Positions 19,802 to 28,492 of a stretch of DNA of 64,000 bases are shown in pieces. A program made the position numbers and the translations under genes. The number at the start of each line of letters is the position of its first letter. Within the stretch, counting starts at the first letter, position 1. Origin of the DNA: Fen-1301 sp963786395 (GTDB taxonomy: Bacteria; Bacteroidota; Ignavibacteria; Ignavibacteriales; Ignavibacteriaceae); contig CAWAZD010000005.1 of NCBI GenBank assembly GCA_963786395.1, positions 120,729-184,728 of the forward strand. Direction: 5' to 3'. Under the pieces are notes generated by a model that worked only from the letters and a program-made list of their open reading frames with translations, ran no database searches and was not told the DNA's origin.

Positions 19802-20125
19802 AAAAACTCCTTCACATTTTATACGTGATAAAATTATCTTAAACCTGTTAACATATCAATCGGGTAAAACCCTGATTTTATTGGCGTAAACCCTGAAGTG
19901 AAGTCACATCGGACATCACAGATTTAAATTATGTTTAGTGTGATAAATGAGTAAGCTCTGATGTTTCCAACCCCAACAAATAATTTGTGTTGAACGGTCA
20001 CATGTACTGAACCAGCCTATATTGCTTGCTTACTCAGAATGGCATGCCCATTAAAATGGTTTTTTTTTGGATAATTATATTTCATTTCTTAAAATAATTC
20101 AATATTATATAAACCAAATAACAGG
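19802..20125. other. divergent intergenic region
   Basis: These 324 bases separate the minus-strand response regulator from the plus-strand proC and must hold both promoters. A weak hairpin with a T run (CCATTAAAATGG then nine T, about 20048-20068) lies upstream of proC. I see no coding region or convincing riboswitch. Confidence 0.5.
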
Positions 20126-20947
20126 ATGAATATGAATACTACAAATATTGCAATATTGGGTGCGGGAAATATAGGACTGGCTATAATGAACGGTATTATA
20201 GGATCAGGAATCTGCAAACCTGAAAACATAACCATTACCAGACGAAATATTGAGTTGCTTGCAGAATTTAAGAAGAAGGGGATCGGAGTAACGGGAGATG
20301 ATTCTGAAGCCGTAAAAAAATCATCTGTTATAATTATAGCTGTTCAGCCGGGACAATTGAACGGACTTCTTGAGGAAATAAAGGAGTCTGTAAATCCTGA
20401 AATACATATTATTATTTCTGTAGTTTCAGGGGCTACACTTTCAGCAATCGGGAAAAAACTTCCTGCGCGTACCCGTATTGTAAGAGCTATGCCAAATACT
20501 GCAATTGCAATCAAAGAATCAATGACATGTCTTTCGTCTGGACCTGGAAACGAGAGTGCTCTTAAAATTGCTGAAGATATATTTGAACCACTGGGAACTA
20601 CTTTAATAATTAATGAAGAACTAATGATACCAGCGACAGCATTATGCGCTTGCGGAATAGCTTTCTTTCTTCGGGCGATAAGAGCGGCTTCTCAGGGAGG
20701 CATTGAAATAGGATTTCATTCTGAAGAAGCGTTAAAAATGGCAGCGCAGACAGCTAAAGGAGCAGCATCACTTTTGTTAACTATAGGAGATCATCCTGAA
20801 AGTGAAGTAGATAAAGTTACTACACCCCGGGGTTGTACAATTTCAGGATTAAACCAAATGGAACACAGCGGCTTCAGCTCGGCAATGATTAAAGGGATTG
20901 TTACATCCGCTGATAAAGCTGCGCTGCTTTATAAAAACACGGATTGA
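20126..20947 (+). CDS. proC: pyrroline-5-carboxylate reductase
   Basis: A 273-residue enzyme that reduces pyrroline-5-carboxylate to proline with NAD(P)H. The Rossmann motif ILGAGNIGLAIMNGII is near the N terminus, RAMPNTAIAIKESMT is the usual central signature, and the C-terminal dimer helix carries VTTPRGCTISGLNQMEHSGF. The length fits the family. It is a single gene lying 128 bases before the attenuator leader of the aromatic operon. Confidence 0.95.
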   Translation: MNMNTTNIAILGAGNIGLAIMNGIIGSGICKPENITITRRNIELLAEFKKKGIGVTGDDSEAVKKSSVIIIAVQPGQLNGLLEEIKESVNPEIHIIISVVSGATLSAIGKKLPARTRIVRAMPNTAIAIKESMTCLSSGPGNESALKIAEDIFEPLGTTLIINEELMIPATALCACGIAFFLRAIRAASQGGIEIGFHSEEALKMAAQTAKGAASLLLTIGDHPESEVDKVTTPRGCTISGLNQMEHSGFSSAMIKGIVTSADKAALLYKNTD

Positions 20948-21075
20948 TTATTTTTTCGCTACCTTTTGATGTCCAAAAGGTTCTAAACTGTCTATTTCTT
21001 GCCAAATTAGATAATATTCAAAATAGCTATTTTAATATTGTATCTGAACGAATTTATTTTTAAATTGATCTTGTT

Positions 21076-21156
21076 ATGAAAAAAGCTAAAGTATCCATAC
21101 TGTTTTATTACTTTTATTTTTATTTCTTCGGGAATATACCGGGAGACTTTTGCTGA
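21076..21156 (+). CDS. Phe/Tyr-rich leader peptide of the aromatic operon
   Basis: A 26-codon ORF ending in TGA, with codons 10-18 reading FYYFYFYFF, nine consecutive Phe or Tyr codons (five Phe, four Tyr). It starts MKKAKVSIL and ends shortly after the aromatic run. It lies just upstream of pheA and is followed by alternative hairpins. This is the layout of leader peptides in amino-acid attenuators, where scarce charged tRNA stalls the ribosome on the control codons. Because both residues alternate, shortage of either should stall translation. Its stop codon lies 7 bases past the first antiterminator strand. Confidence 0.85.
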   Translation: MKKAKVSILFYYFYFYFFGNIPGDFC

Positions 21157-21209
21157 AATAACAAACATACAATTTTACAAAGTCACCCGGTCAAGAGACC
21201 GGGTTTTTT
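21138..21209 (+). promoter_or_regulatory. transcription attenuator (antiterminator/terminator pair) before pheA
   Basis: The terminator is a perfect 8-bp stem ACCCGGTC (21185-21192), loop AAGA, GACCGGGT (21197-21204), then six T, ending seven bases before the pheA ATG. The leader segment ACCGGGAGAC (21138-21147) pairs with GTCACCCGGT (21182-21191) at 9 of 10 positions, using the 5' arm of the terminator, so the two structures exclude each other. A ribosome stalled in the early Phe/Tyr codons leaves the antiterminator strand free. A ribosome reaching the TGA at 21154 covers it and lets the terminator form. The mechanism is inferred from these pairings. Confidence 0.85.
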
Positions 21210-21215
21210 ATTATT

Positions 21216-22049
21216 ATGGAAAAAAGAATAGCAATACAAGGTTACGAAGGAAGTTTCCACCAGGAAGCTGCCAACCATTTCTTCGGCGGTGATGTAACTG
21301 TACTCCCATGCAAAACATTCAGGGAAACTGTTAAAATTGCGTCCGATAAGAAGATATCCGATGGCGGTATCATGGCAATTGAAAATTCAATTGCCGGAAG
21401 CATCCTTCCAAACTATAATCTACTTCAGAAAAGCGCGCTGCATGTAATAGGAGAAATTTATCTTCAGATAAAACAGCAGCTTATAGTTTTTCCGGGTGTA
21501 AAACATGAAGACCTGCGCGAAGTTCACAGCCATCCAATGGCACTTCTGCAATGTATGGACTTTCTTGAAAAAAACGAATGGAAACTGGTAGAAACTGATG
21601 ACACTGCACTCAGCGTAAAAAATATTCACCAACATCGCCATAAGCACGCTGCGGCAATAGCAGGACGACTGGCTGCTAAACTTTATGGAATGGACATTCT
21701 TGTTCCAAATATCCACACTCTAAAAAACAATTACACTCGTTTCCTTATTCTTCAACGTGAAGATAACATTGAAAAGATCGGCAACCCCAATAAGGCGTCA
21801 ATATATTTTCAGACTGATCATTCTAAAGGAAGCCTTGCACTTGTATTAACAAAAATAGCTGAAGGAGGAATAAACCTCACAAAACTACAATCGTTCCCTA
21901 TACCTGACACAGATTGGAAATATTCCTTTTACGTGGATATGGAGTTTAATTCACAGGACCAGTTCAATAAAGTTGTTGATTCAATAAAAAAGATAACTGA
22001 ACAATTAAAAGTTTACGGCATTTATAAAAAAGGAATAACCATAAGATGA
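21216..22049 (+). CDS. pheA: prephenate dehydratase
   Basis: A 277-residue monofunctional prephenate dehydratase making phenylpyruvate. The N-terminal catalytic domain begins IAIQGYEGSFHQEAA and contains AIENSIAGSILPNYNLL, VHSHPMALLQCMDFLE and the catalytic NNYTRFLIL block. The C-terminal ACT domain (about 195-275; KGSLALVLTKIAEGGINLTK, then ESFP-equivalent LQSFPIP) is the phenylalanine feedback site in this family. There is no chorismate mutase part; that activity is fused to the DAHP synthase at the end of the operon. The stop overlaps the next start (ATGA). Confidence 0.95.
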   Translation: MEKRIAIQGYEGSFHQEAANHFFGGDVTVLPCKTFRETVKIASDKKISDGGIMAIENSIAGSILPNYNLLQKSALHVIGEIYLQIKQQLIVFPGVKHEDLREVHSHPMALLQCMDFLEKNEWKLVETDDTALSVKNIHQHRHKHAAAIAGRLAAKLYGMDILVPNIHTLKNNYTRFLILQREDNIEKIGNPNKASIYFQTDHSKGSLALVLTKIAEGGINLTKLQSFPIPDTDWKYSFYVDMEFNSQDQFNKVVDSIKKITEQLKVYGIYKKGITIR

Positions 22050-23200
22050 TAAACACTGCAGACAGATTGGATAAAATCAGTGAATATTATTTTTCAAAGA
22101 AGCTTAAGGAAATTGATGATCTGAATAAAAAAGGGAAGCAGGTTATAAACCTCGGGATAGGCAGTCCTGATCTTCCACCTCACCCTGATGTCATCAAAAC
22201 GCTTAACGAAGAATCTGTAAAACCGGGTAACCATGCATATCAAAACTACAGGGGTTCCATTGTTTTGCGCAATGCAATGAGCGCCTGGTACAAACAATGG
22301 TATGAAGTTAACCTGGATCCTGAGAACGAAATACTTCCTTTAATAGGAAGCAAAGAAGGGATAGTACATATTTGTATGACGTATCTGAACCCGGGTGATA
22401 AAGTTCTTGTGCCGAATCCGGGTTACCCCGCCTACAAGTCGGCGGTTTACCTTACCGGTGCGGAATGCATAGACTATAATCTTGTTGAAGAGAATAACTG
22501 GTTTCCTGATTTTGATTTTCTGGAATCTACAGATCTTACAGGGATAAAAATGATGTGGATAAATTATCCGCATATGCCAACTGGACAACTTCCCACAAAA
22601 GATTTGTTTGAAAAAGTTATAGCATTTGGATTAAAACATAAAATACTTATCTGTCATGACAACCCGTATTCATTTATTCTAAATGATTTACCATTAAGTC
22701 TGTTGAGTATTGATGGAGCAAAAGAAACTGCTGTTGAACTAAACTCTTTAAGCAAATCTCATAATATGGCTGGATGGCGCGTTGGTCTGCTGGCAGGTAA
22801 ACAACAAATAATAAATGATGTGCTCCGGTTTAAAAGCAATATGGACAGCGGCATGTTTCTACCGCTTCAATTAGCGGCAGCTAAAGCATTATCGCTTCCT
22901 GCCGATTGGTATAAGGAAGTGAACAATGTTTATCATTCCCGGAGAGACAGAGTATTTCAATTATTAACGAAACTTAACTGCAGATTCAGTACTTCCCAGG
23001 CGGGGATGTTTGTCTGGGCTAAATTAGATGACCGGGAAGCCGACTGCTATACATTTGTAGATAAAATATTAAACCAGGCTGGCGTGTTTATAACACCCGG
23101 CGGTATATTCGGAACCGCCGGTAACCGTTTTATAAGAGTAAGTCTCTGTGCACCGGTAGAAAAATTTGATGAAGCAATAAAGAGGATTGGAGCCATATGA
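22046..23200 (+). CDS. PLP-dependent aminotransferase class I/II, probably aromatic
   Basis: A 384-residue fold-type I aminotransferase resembling LL-diaminopimelate/aspartate aminotransferases. Visible blocks are LGIGSPDLPPHPDV, the substrate/cofactor segment NYRGS, PNPGYPAYKSAVYL, NYPHMPTGQ, CHDNPYSF and the PLP lysine in LNSLSKSHNMAGWRVG. Placed between pheA and tyrA with overlapping start and stop codons on both sides, it most likely transaminates prephenate or the phenyl- and hydroxyphenylpyruvate products. Specificity is inferred from the operon only. Confidence 0.9.
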   Translation: MINTADRLDKISEYYFSKKLKEIDDLNKKGKQVINLGIGSPDLPPHPDVIKTLNEESVKPGNHAYQNYRGSIVLRNAMSAWYKQWYEVNLDPENEILPLIGSKEGIVHICMTYLNPGDKVLVPNPGYPAYKSAVYLTGAECIDYNLVEENNWFPDFDFLESTDLTGIKMMWINYPHMPTGQLPTKDLFEKVIAFGLKHKILICHDNPYSFILNDLPLSLLSIDGAKETAVELNSLSKSHNMAGWRVGLLAGKQQIINDVLRFKSNMDSGMFLPLQLAAAKALSLPADWYKEVNNVYHSRRDRVFQLLTKLNCRFSTSQAGMFVWAKLDDREADCYTFVDKILNQAGVFITPGGIFGTAGNRFIRVSLCAPVEKFDEAIKRIGAI

Positions 23201-24036
23201 TAGTTACTGTAATAGGAACCGGACTAATTGGCGGTTCCATGGCACTTACATTAAAAGAGAATTCGTTTTGCACATCGGTCATAGGTGTGGAATCCAACAG
23301 AGAGAATGCCAAACTTGCATTGAAGCTGGGGATAGTGGATGAAATCTGTTCCTTAGATGATGCTGTCGTTAAATCCGACCTTGTTATAATCGCGGTACCG
23401 GTTGATATAGCGCTTGAAGTTCTTCCGCGTGTACTTGATCTGGTTGACAAGCAAGTGGTTCTTGATGTTGGTTCAACAAAAGAACTGATAGTTAAAACAG
23501 CATCCGTGCATGCAAAAAGAAAAAGGTTTGTAGCAACACATCCTATTTGGGGTACTGAATACAGCGGTCCGGGGGCTGCAGTAAAAAATGGATTCAACAA
23601 CAGAGTCACAGTTATTTGCAATAAAGAGGGTAGTGATGAAGATGCAATGCAGTTGGTAGAGAATATGTATGATTGTCTTGGTATGAAAAAAATATACATG
23701 GATGCAGTAAGCCATGATTTACACGCTGCATATGTCAGTCATATTTCGCATATTACATCCTTCGCTCTTGCATTGTCTGTTCTGGAGAAAGAAAAGGAAG
23801 AAGATACAATATTCCAGCTTGCAGGCGGCGGTTTTGAGAGCACGGTACGATTGGCTAAAAGCAATCCGGACACATGGATTCCGATATTCAAACAGAACCG
23901 GAGTAATATACTTGATGTTTTGAATGAACAGATATACCAGTTAAAGCAGATGAAAAAGATGCTTGAGATGGAGGAGTTTGATACATTCCGAAGGCTCATT
24001 GGCCAGGCAAATGAAATAAAAAGAATAATTAAATAA
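23197..24036 (+). CDS. tyrA: prephenate dehydrogenase
   Basis: A 279-residue NAD-dependent prephenate dehydrogenase for tyrosine synthesis. The Rossmann motif VTVIGTGLIGGSMALTLK opens the protein. Substrate-site segments are THPIWGTEYSGPGAA and DAVSHDLHAAYVSHISH, followed by the helical dimer domain ending in QANEIKRI. No ACT domain is present, so feedback control may lie elsewhere. The start overlaps the aminotransferase stop (ATGA), and 13 bases separate it from the next gene. Confidence 0.94.
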   Translation: MIVTVIGTGLIGGSMALTLKENSFCTSVIGVESNRENAKLALKLGIVDEICSLDDAVVKSDLVIIAVPVDIALEVLPRVLDLVDKQVVLDVGSTKELIVKTASVHAKRKRFVATHPIWGTEYSGPGAAVKNGFNNRVTVICNKEGSDEDAMQLVENMYDCLGMKKIYMDAVSHDLHAAYVSHISHITSFALALSVLEKEKEEDTIFQLAGGGFESTVRLAKSNPDTWIPIFKQNRSNILDVLNEQIYQLKQMKKMLEMEEFDTFRRLIGQANEIKRIIK

Positions 24037-24049
24037 TGAACGGATAAAT

Positions 24050-25135
24050 ATGGAAGCACAGAAGTTAATGAAACAAAATGTAATGGATAAATTAAATAAA
24101 CGCCCTTTGATAATATCCGGGCCATGCAGCGCCGAAACGGAAGATCAGGTAATGCAGACTGCGATTCAACTGGCTGAGACCGGAGTAGTGGATATTTTCC
24201 GTGCCGGAATCTGGAAACCACGGACACGCCCGGGCACATTTGAAGGTGTAGGTACGAAAGGACTTCCCTGGCTACAGGCGGCACGTAAGATTACGGGTTT
24301 GCCTGTTACTGTAGAAGTAGCAAGCGCGAAACAAGTTGAAGACGCTCTTCATTTTGATATTGATGTATTATGGATAGGTGCCCGTTCAGCAGTTAATCCT
24401 GCCAGTGTTCAGGATATAGCCAATGCATTAAAGGGAACCGATGTTCCGGTTCTGATTAAAAACCCATTAAATCCTGACCTTGAACTTTGGACAGGAGCAG
24501 TTGAAAGAATAAGTAAAGCGGGGGTTGAACATATCGGTCTTGTGCACCGTGGATTCAGCGTATTCGGAAATACTGAATACCGTAATTCCCCGATGTGGCA
24601 CATGGCAATCGAAATGAAAAGAAGAAACCCACATCTTATGATGATCTGCGATCCATCGCATATATCCGGCAGGAGGGATAATATCCAGGAACTTTCGCAG
24701 AAAGCAATCGATCTTGATTTTGATGGTTTGATGATTGAAGCGCATATTGATCCCGATAATGCTTTAAGCGATGCAAAGCAGCAGTTGACTCCGCAGGCGT
24801 TGAAAACGTTGATAGGGAATATAGTCTGGAGACATGAGAGTACGAGTGAAAATGAATTTAATACAGCACTTGAAAAACTAAGGGAGCAAATTAACCAGAT
24901 AGATGACGAACTTATGCAACTTCTTTCGCAGCGTATGAAAATAGCTGACAAGATTGGTGAGTACAAGAAAAACAATAACATTACAATACTTCAGACAACC
25001 CGTTGGAATGAGATACTTGAAAAAGCGACACGTGTTGGTAAACTACTCGGGTTAGGAGAAGAGTTTATAGAAAAGTATTTTGCAGCCATTCATATGGAAA
25101 GCATAAACCATCAAAATAAAATTATGAACGAATAG
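24050..25135 (+). CDS. aroF: 3-deoxy-7-phosphoheptulonate synthase fused to chorismate mutase
   Basis: A 361-residue two-domain enzyme. The N-terminal part (to about 262) is a type I-beta DAHP synthase: GPCSAETEDQV, AGIWKPRTRPGTFEGVG, LWIGARSAVNP, GLVHRGFS and CDPSHISGRRDN. The C-terminal 90 residues form an AroQ-class chorismate mutase helix bundle (LREQINQIDDELMQLLSQRM, KIGEYKK). In this fusion type, the mutase domain serves both prephenate formation and allosteric control of DAHP synthase. Together with pheA, the aminotransferase and tyrA it covers pathway entry and both terminal branches under one attenuator. The gene symbol is by function; names vary. Confidence 0.93.
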   Translation: MEAQKLMKQNVMDKLNKRPLIISGPCSAETEDQVMQTAIQLAETGVVDIFRAGIWKPRTRPGTFEGVGTKGLPWLQAARKITGLPVTVEVASAKQVEDALHFDIDVLWIGARSAVNPASVQDIANALKGTDVPVLIKNPLNPDLELWTGAVERISKAGVEHIGLVHRGFSVFGNTEYRNSPMWHMAIEMKRRNPHLMMICDPSHISGRRDNIQELSQKAIDLDFDGLMIEAHIDPDNALSDAKQQLTPQALKTLIGNIVWRHESTSENEFNTALEKLREQINQIDDELMQLLSQRMKIADKIGEYKKNNNITILQTTRWNEILEKATRVGKLLGLGEEFIEKYFAAIHMESINHQNKIMNE

Positions 25136-25554
25136 CGGCTGAAAGCATGATTGTTGCGATCCCCGAAACTTTCCGATAGCGGAAGGACTTCGGGAATTAT
25201 AGGGGAGAATCTTCCATTTATATCTCATAATAAGCGGCGGGAAGGGGATGAATCCCCTTATTATTTGTTATGATATTATTTAATCCCAGGCATAAAGAGG
25301 CTGTGTTAATATTCTGAATTTATCATCAGGTTAAGAATTTCATATTTGAAATTTCTCTAATTTCAAATGATTTTATGGATTCCCGCCTTCGCAGGAATGA
25401 CAGTTGGAGGTTTTCACACAAGCTCTAAATGCCTGGGCTATAATAGAGGAGATTCTTGGTGGAAGATATCCAGGATGTAATTATTTGTGATTGTTCTTAT
25501 GTAAACAAACTTCTTTTTGCTTAATTTAGAGTACACTTAATTCGAGTCACTTTA
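25136..25554. repeat. repeat-containing intergenic region
   Basis: This 419-base gap has no convincing gene. It includes a REP-like unit in reverse orientation at 25377-25401 (GGATTCCCGCCTTCGCAGGA then ATGAC), a CCCAGGCATAAAGAGG segment near 25287, and AAATGCCTGGGCTATAATAG at about 25425. The last two belong to a second repeat family also seen in the oxidoreductase operon at 43.8 and 44.5 kb. TTTCATATTTGAAATTTCTC around 25336 can fold on itself. Confidence 0.65.
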
Positions 25555-26298
25555 ATGACGTCCAACGAATCCTTTTTTGATAATATATCTGATTTTTACG
25601 ATAAGATGACAGGCTATGAAAAGGCCCTTAAATCAAGGATGGGTTTATATAAGCAGTTTATTACAGATAATATGAAAACTGCCGCAGATTTAGGCTGCGG
25701 AACCGGGCTCGATTCAATTGCTCTTTCCTTGAACGGATTAAAGGTCACAGGATTTGACCTGTCATCAGGTATGCTTGAAAAAGCAAAAGAAAAGAGTGTT
25801 GAATTAAAGCTTAAAATTGATTTCTATAATTACTCACTTGACAAAATTCCCGAGACATTTTTCACTAAATATTCATTTGCGGTTTCAATGGGGAACACAC
25901 TCGCGAACCTTGACAAAAAGGGAATTCGCGAAGCGTTTAATAATTGTTACGGAATGCTTGAGCCCGGGGGGAAGTTTCTAATGCAGATATTAAATTATGA
26001 GAAGATATTAAAAAATAAAGAAAGGATAGTAAATATTACCCAGGAAGGGGAAAAGAATTTTGTCAGGTTTTATGATTTCTGCGGGGATGAAATAAACTTT
26101 AACATATTAAGTTTCGACAAGAATGAACTTAAGAACAAACAATTAAACTCTACAAAACTATATTCATATAACATTAATGATCTTACAGGATTACTTTCGG
26201 CAGCGGGGTTCATAGGAATAGAACAGTTCGGGAGTCTATCAAAAGAAATATTTAATCCTGTGACTTCCAAAGATATATTTATCATCGCCTCAAAATAA
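25555..26298 (+). CDS. class I SAM-dependent methyltransferase
   Basis: A 247-residue methyltransferase. SAM motif I is AADLGCGTGLDSIALS (about residues 42-57), the acidic residue closing beta 2 is in VTGFDLSSGMLEKA, and the post-motif region includes AVSMGNTLANL and GKFLMQILNYEKI. The remainder is mostly beta strands, as in small-molecule methyltransferases of the UbiE/glycine N-methyltransferase type. The substrate is not identifiable. It is monocistronic, 193 bases before the next gene. Confidence 0.88.
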   Translation: MTSNESFFDNISDFYDKMTGYEKALKSRMGLYKQFITDNMKTAADLGCGTGLDSIALSLNGLKVTGFDLSSGMLEKAKEKSVELKLKIDFYNYSLDKIPETFFTKYSFAVSMGNTLANLDKKGIREAFNNCYGMLEPGGKFLMQILNYEKILKNKERIVNITQEGEKNFVRFYDFCGDEINFNILSFDKNELKNKQLNSTKLYSYNINDLTGLLSAAGFIGIEQFGSLSKEIFNPVTSKDIFIIASK

Positions 26299-26491
26299 TT
26301 CCATTTAAGAAGATTCAATCTCATTGCAACATTCTTATGAGGGAACCGCACAAATAATTAAAAGACAATAATAAAATTGAATACTGTTAACTGCTTACAA
26401 GTTAATAAAATAATATGATACATTACACAATGTGATAATTGTCTTTTATATGGAACAGACAAGTTATTAAGTTCTAAAGAAAAGAAGGTAT

Positions 26492-27436
26492 ATGTCAAAA
26501 GTAATAATCGGTATACACGGACTTGGAAATAAACCTTCAAAAGAAATCCTGACGGATTGGTGGAAAAAAAGTATCCAGGAGGGGATGCAAAAACATTACC
26601 ATTCTATACCGAAATTTGAATTTGAACTTGTCTACTGGACAGATGTCTTTCATCCCACACCGCTTAATCCAAAAGAAGCGAATAAATCCAGTCCCTATTT
26701 TCTGAAGGATCCATATTTACCCGAAAACCAACTTAATGGAGCCAATGGTTTTCGTCAGAAGGCTGTGGAATATTTAGAGAAGTTTTATGGAAAGATTGTA
26801 GTAAGTGAAGTCTTGTCGCTGAAATATCCTTCATTAACAGATTTGTTTTTTCATATGAATATGAGGGAAGTCGAGTATTATTATTCGACTTATTATATCG
26901 ATGATAAAGGGAAGCCCCGGCTTGCAAAACAAATTCTTCTTGAGAGATTAACAGACGTACTTAAAAAACACAAGGGGAAGAAAATATTATTGATAAGTCA
27001 TTCCATGGGTTCAATAATTTCTCATGATGCATTAATAGAAAACATATCAGATATAGAAATAGATACTTCGATCTCGATTGGTTCGCCTCTTGGACAGAAA
27101 TATGTTCTTAATAAAATTTTATCAGAGCAAAAGAATAACCTGGGAAGTAAATTAAAAGTTCCGGACAATATCCGCAGAAACTGGTATAATTTATCTGATC
27201 TTGATGATCATGTTTCACTTAACCATCTGCTTGCTGAGTTATATGTTCCAAATTCCAGAAGTGTGAAAATAATTGACAGGATAGTACATAATAATTACAG
27301 ACATGATGCAATGATGAATCCTCATTCTTCTTACGGGTATCTACGAACCCCTGAGCTAGCGGAAATTGTTCGTTCATTTCTAACGCCGAAAATATTCAAG
27401 GTGCTCAAGGTGTTTAGAGGGAAAGGGAAAAATTAA
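26492..27436 (+). CDS. alpha/beta hydrolase-fold protein (lipase-like), function unknown
   Basis: A 314-residue protein with VIIGIHGLGNKPSKE at the N terminus, where HGLGN resembles an oxyanion strand, and a nucleophile elbow KILLISHSMGSIISHDAL (Ser near 170). A likely His is in the C-terminal HNNYRHDAMMNPHSSYGY stretch. There is no signal peptide. Similar proteins are annotated only as esterase/lipase-like or hypothetical. The gene has its own 5' spacer of 193 bases, and an AT-rich A/T run follows it. Confidence 0.7.
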   Translation: MSKVIIGIHGLGNKPSKEILTDWWKKSIQEGMQKHYHSIPKFEFELVYWTDVFHPTPLNPKEANKSSPYFLKDPYLPENQLNGANGFRQKAVEYLEKFYGKIVVSEVLSLKYPSLTDLFFHMNMREVEYYYSTYYIDDKGKPRLAKQILLERLTDVLKKHKGKKILLISHSMGSIISHDALIENISDIEIDTSISIGSPLGQKYVLNKILSEQKNNLGSKLKVPDNIRRNWYNLSDLDDHVSLNHLLAELYVPNSRSVKIIDRIVHNNYRHDAMMNPHSSYGYLRTPELAEIVRSFLTPKIFKVLKVFRGKGKN

Positions 27437-27483
27437 AAATTAGAAATTAAAAATTAAAAAGCAGATTAGTTACTTCGCTCAAA

Positions 27484-28290
27484 TCATTTTATTAAATCCG
27501 CGCGTCCCCATTCTTTAAGTTTACCGGCAATGAATTCCAGTATTTTCTTTTGCTCATCATTGCCATTTCCCTTAATATAAACCGGTTCACCGAATGCAAG
27601 GTGTACTGTTTTGGACGGGTCAATTTTTCCTGCTTCTTTTATATGCTTACCATTACCCCATGCATCAGTTAAAAGTGCGATTGGAATTACAGGTACATTA
27701 TTTCTTTTAGCGAGTTTATTGCCAAGGGTATTAAACAATTCCGGATCAAGGTAGGCGCTCCTGGTCTTCTGCGGGAAAATTATTATGGATTTACCATTCT
27801 GCAATTTGCGGCTTCCATCTTCCAACACTTTCATGAGATCTTCGCGGGGGTTATCACGCCCGACCAAAATTGGATCTCTGGCGATAGCAACAGGACCGAA
27901 CAGCGGGTAATGTGCAAGTTCAGCCTTAATAACATATACAACTTTTTTGACAGGTCGAATTAATGCGGGCAGAATCATTGTTTCCATAGTGCTCATATGA
28001 TTGCCGACGAATACCACAGGTCCTTCAACTTTACGCATATTGTCCATTCCGGTAATATGTATTTTGATGCCTGACTTTTCCAGGCTTCGTAAAACCGCAA
28101 CAGAGGAATCGTACCACCGGACCGAATTATAAATTCCCTTTTTTGCATGTCTGCACGAGTAGTATACTATCCAGATTAACCTGGGAAAGAAACGCAGACC
28201 GGGCAGAAAAGTTCTGGGATTTCCGGGGGTGATGTATTCATCGCTGCCGGCAACAGGATTTAGGAATTCATTAGAAACCATAATGTTCAA
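27484..28290 (-). CDS. lysophospholipid acyltransferase family protein (PlsC-like, variant motifs)
   Basis: A 268-residue PlsC-family acyltransferase. Family blocks are present but altered: motif I is VGNHMSTMETM, with His98 followed by four residues and Glu103 instead of the usual Asp; motif III is FPQKTRSAYLD (172-182), where Gln and Lys replace the Glu and Gly of FPEGTRS. The segment IPIALLTDAWG matches motif IV. In PlsC the HX4D pair is catalytic, and Glu may still serve. Acceptor and donor are unknown, and it could act on phospholipid or another acyl acceptor. It lies alone on the minus strand. Confidence 0.8.
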   Translation of the reverse strand: MNIMVSNEFLNPVAGSDEYITPGNPRTFLPGLRFFPRLIWIVYYSCRHAKKGIYNSVRWYDSSVAVLRSLEKSGIKIHITGMDNMRKVEGPVVFVGNHMSTMETMILPALIRPVKKVVYVIKAELAHYPLFGPVAIARDPILVGRDNPREDLMKVLEDGSRKLQNGKSIIIFPQKTRSAYLDPELFNTLGNKLAKRNNVPVIPIALLTDAWGNGKHIKEAGKIDPSKTVHLAFGEPVYIKGNGNDEQKKILEFIAGKLKEWGRADLIK

Positions 28291-28352
28291 ATTTGTTTTT
28301 TCAAATATACAAAAAGAACTGTAACCTCTTTCAAACAGAGGCAGTATTTGTA

Positions 28353-28381
28353 AAAGCCGCCTGGTAGTTACCCGCGGCTTT
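28353..28381. terminator. hairpin with T runs on both strands
   Basis: AAAGCCGC (28353-28360) pairs perfectly with GCGGCTTT (28374-28381), and the plus strand continues with T residues. It lies between two minus-strand genes and may end the upstream transcript (28493-29287) or any plus-strand read-through. Confidence 0.65.
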
Positions 28382-28448
28382 TTTATTAGTAAGAATTTAC
28401 ATCAGTAAAAAGTGCAGATGATTTGCTGTGATGTTTCGGGTAAAGGAA

Positions 28449-28477
28449 AAGTGCAATGACATATGTTCATTGCACTT
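28449..28477 (-). terminator. 11-bp perfect hairpin after the 28493-29287 gene
   Basis: AAGTGCAATGA (28449-28459) and TCATTGCACTT (28467-28477) form a perfect 11-bp stem with a 7-base loop, 16 bases past the minus-strand stop. The minus strand continues TTTTCCTTT, a moderate U tract. Confidence 0.65.
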
Positions 28478-28492
28478 ATTTACTTCCTGATA

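Noticed and set aside
20048..20068. Terminator or attenuator before proC
   Set aside because: The stem (CCATT/AATGG) is only five base pairs, A/T rich, and has no alternative structure.
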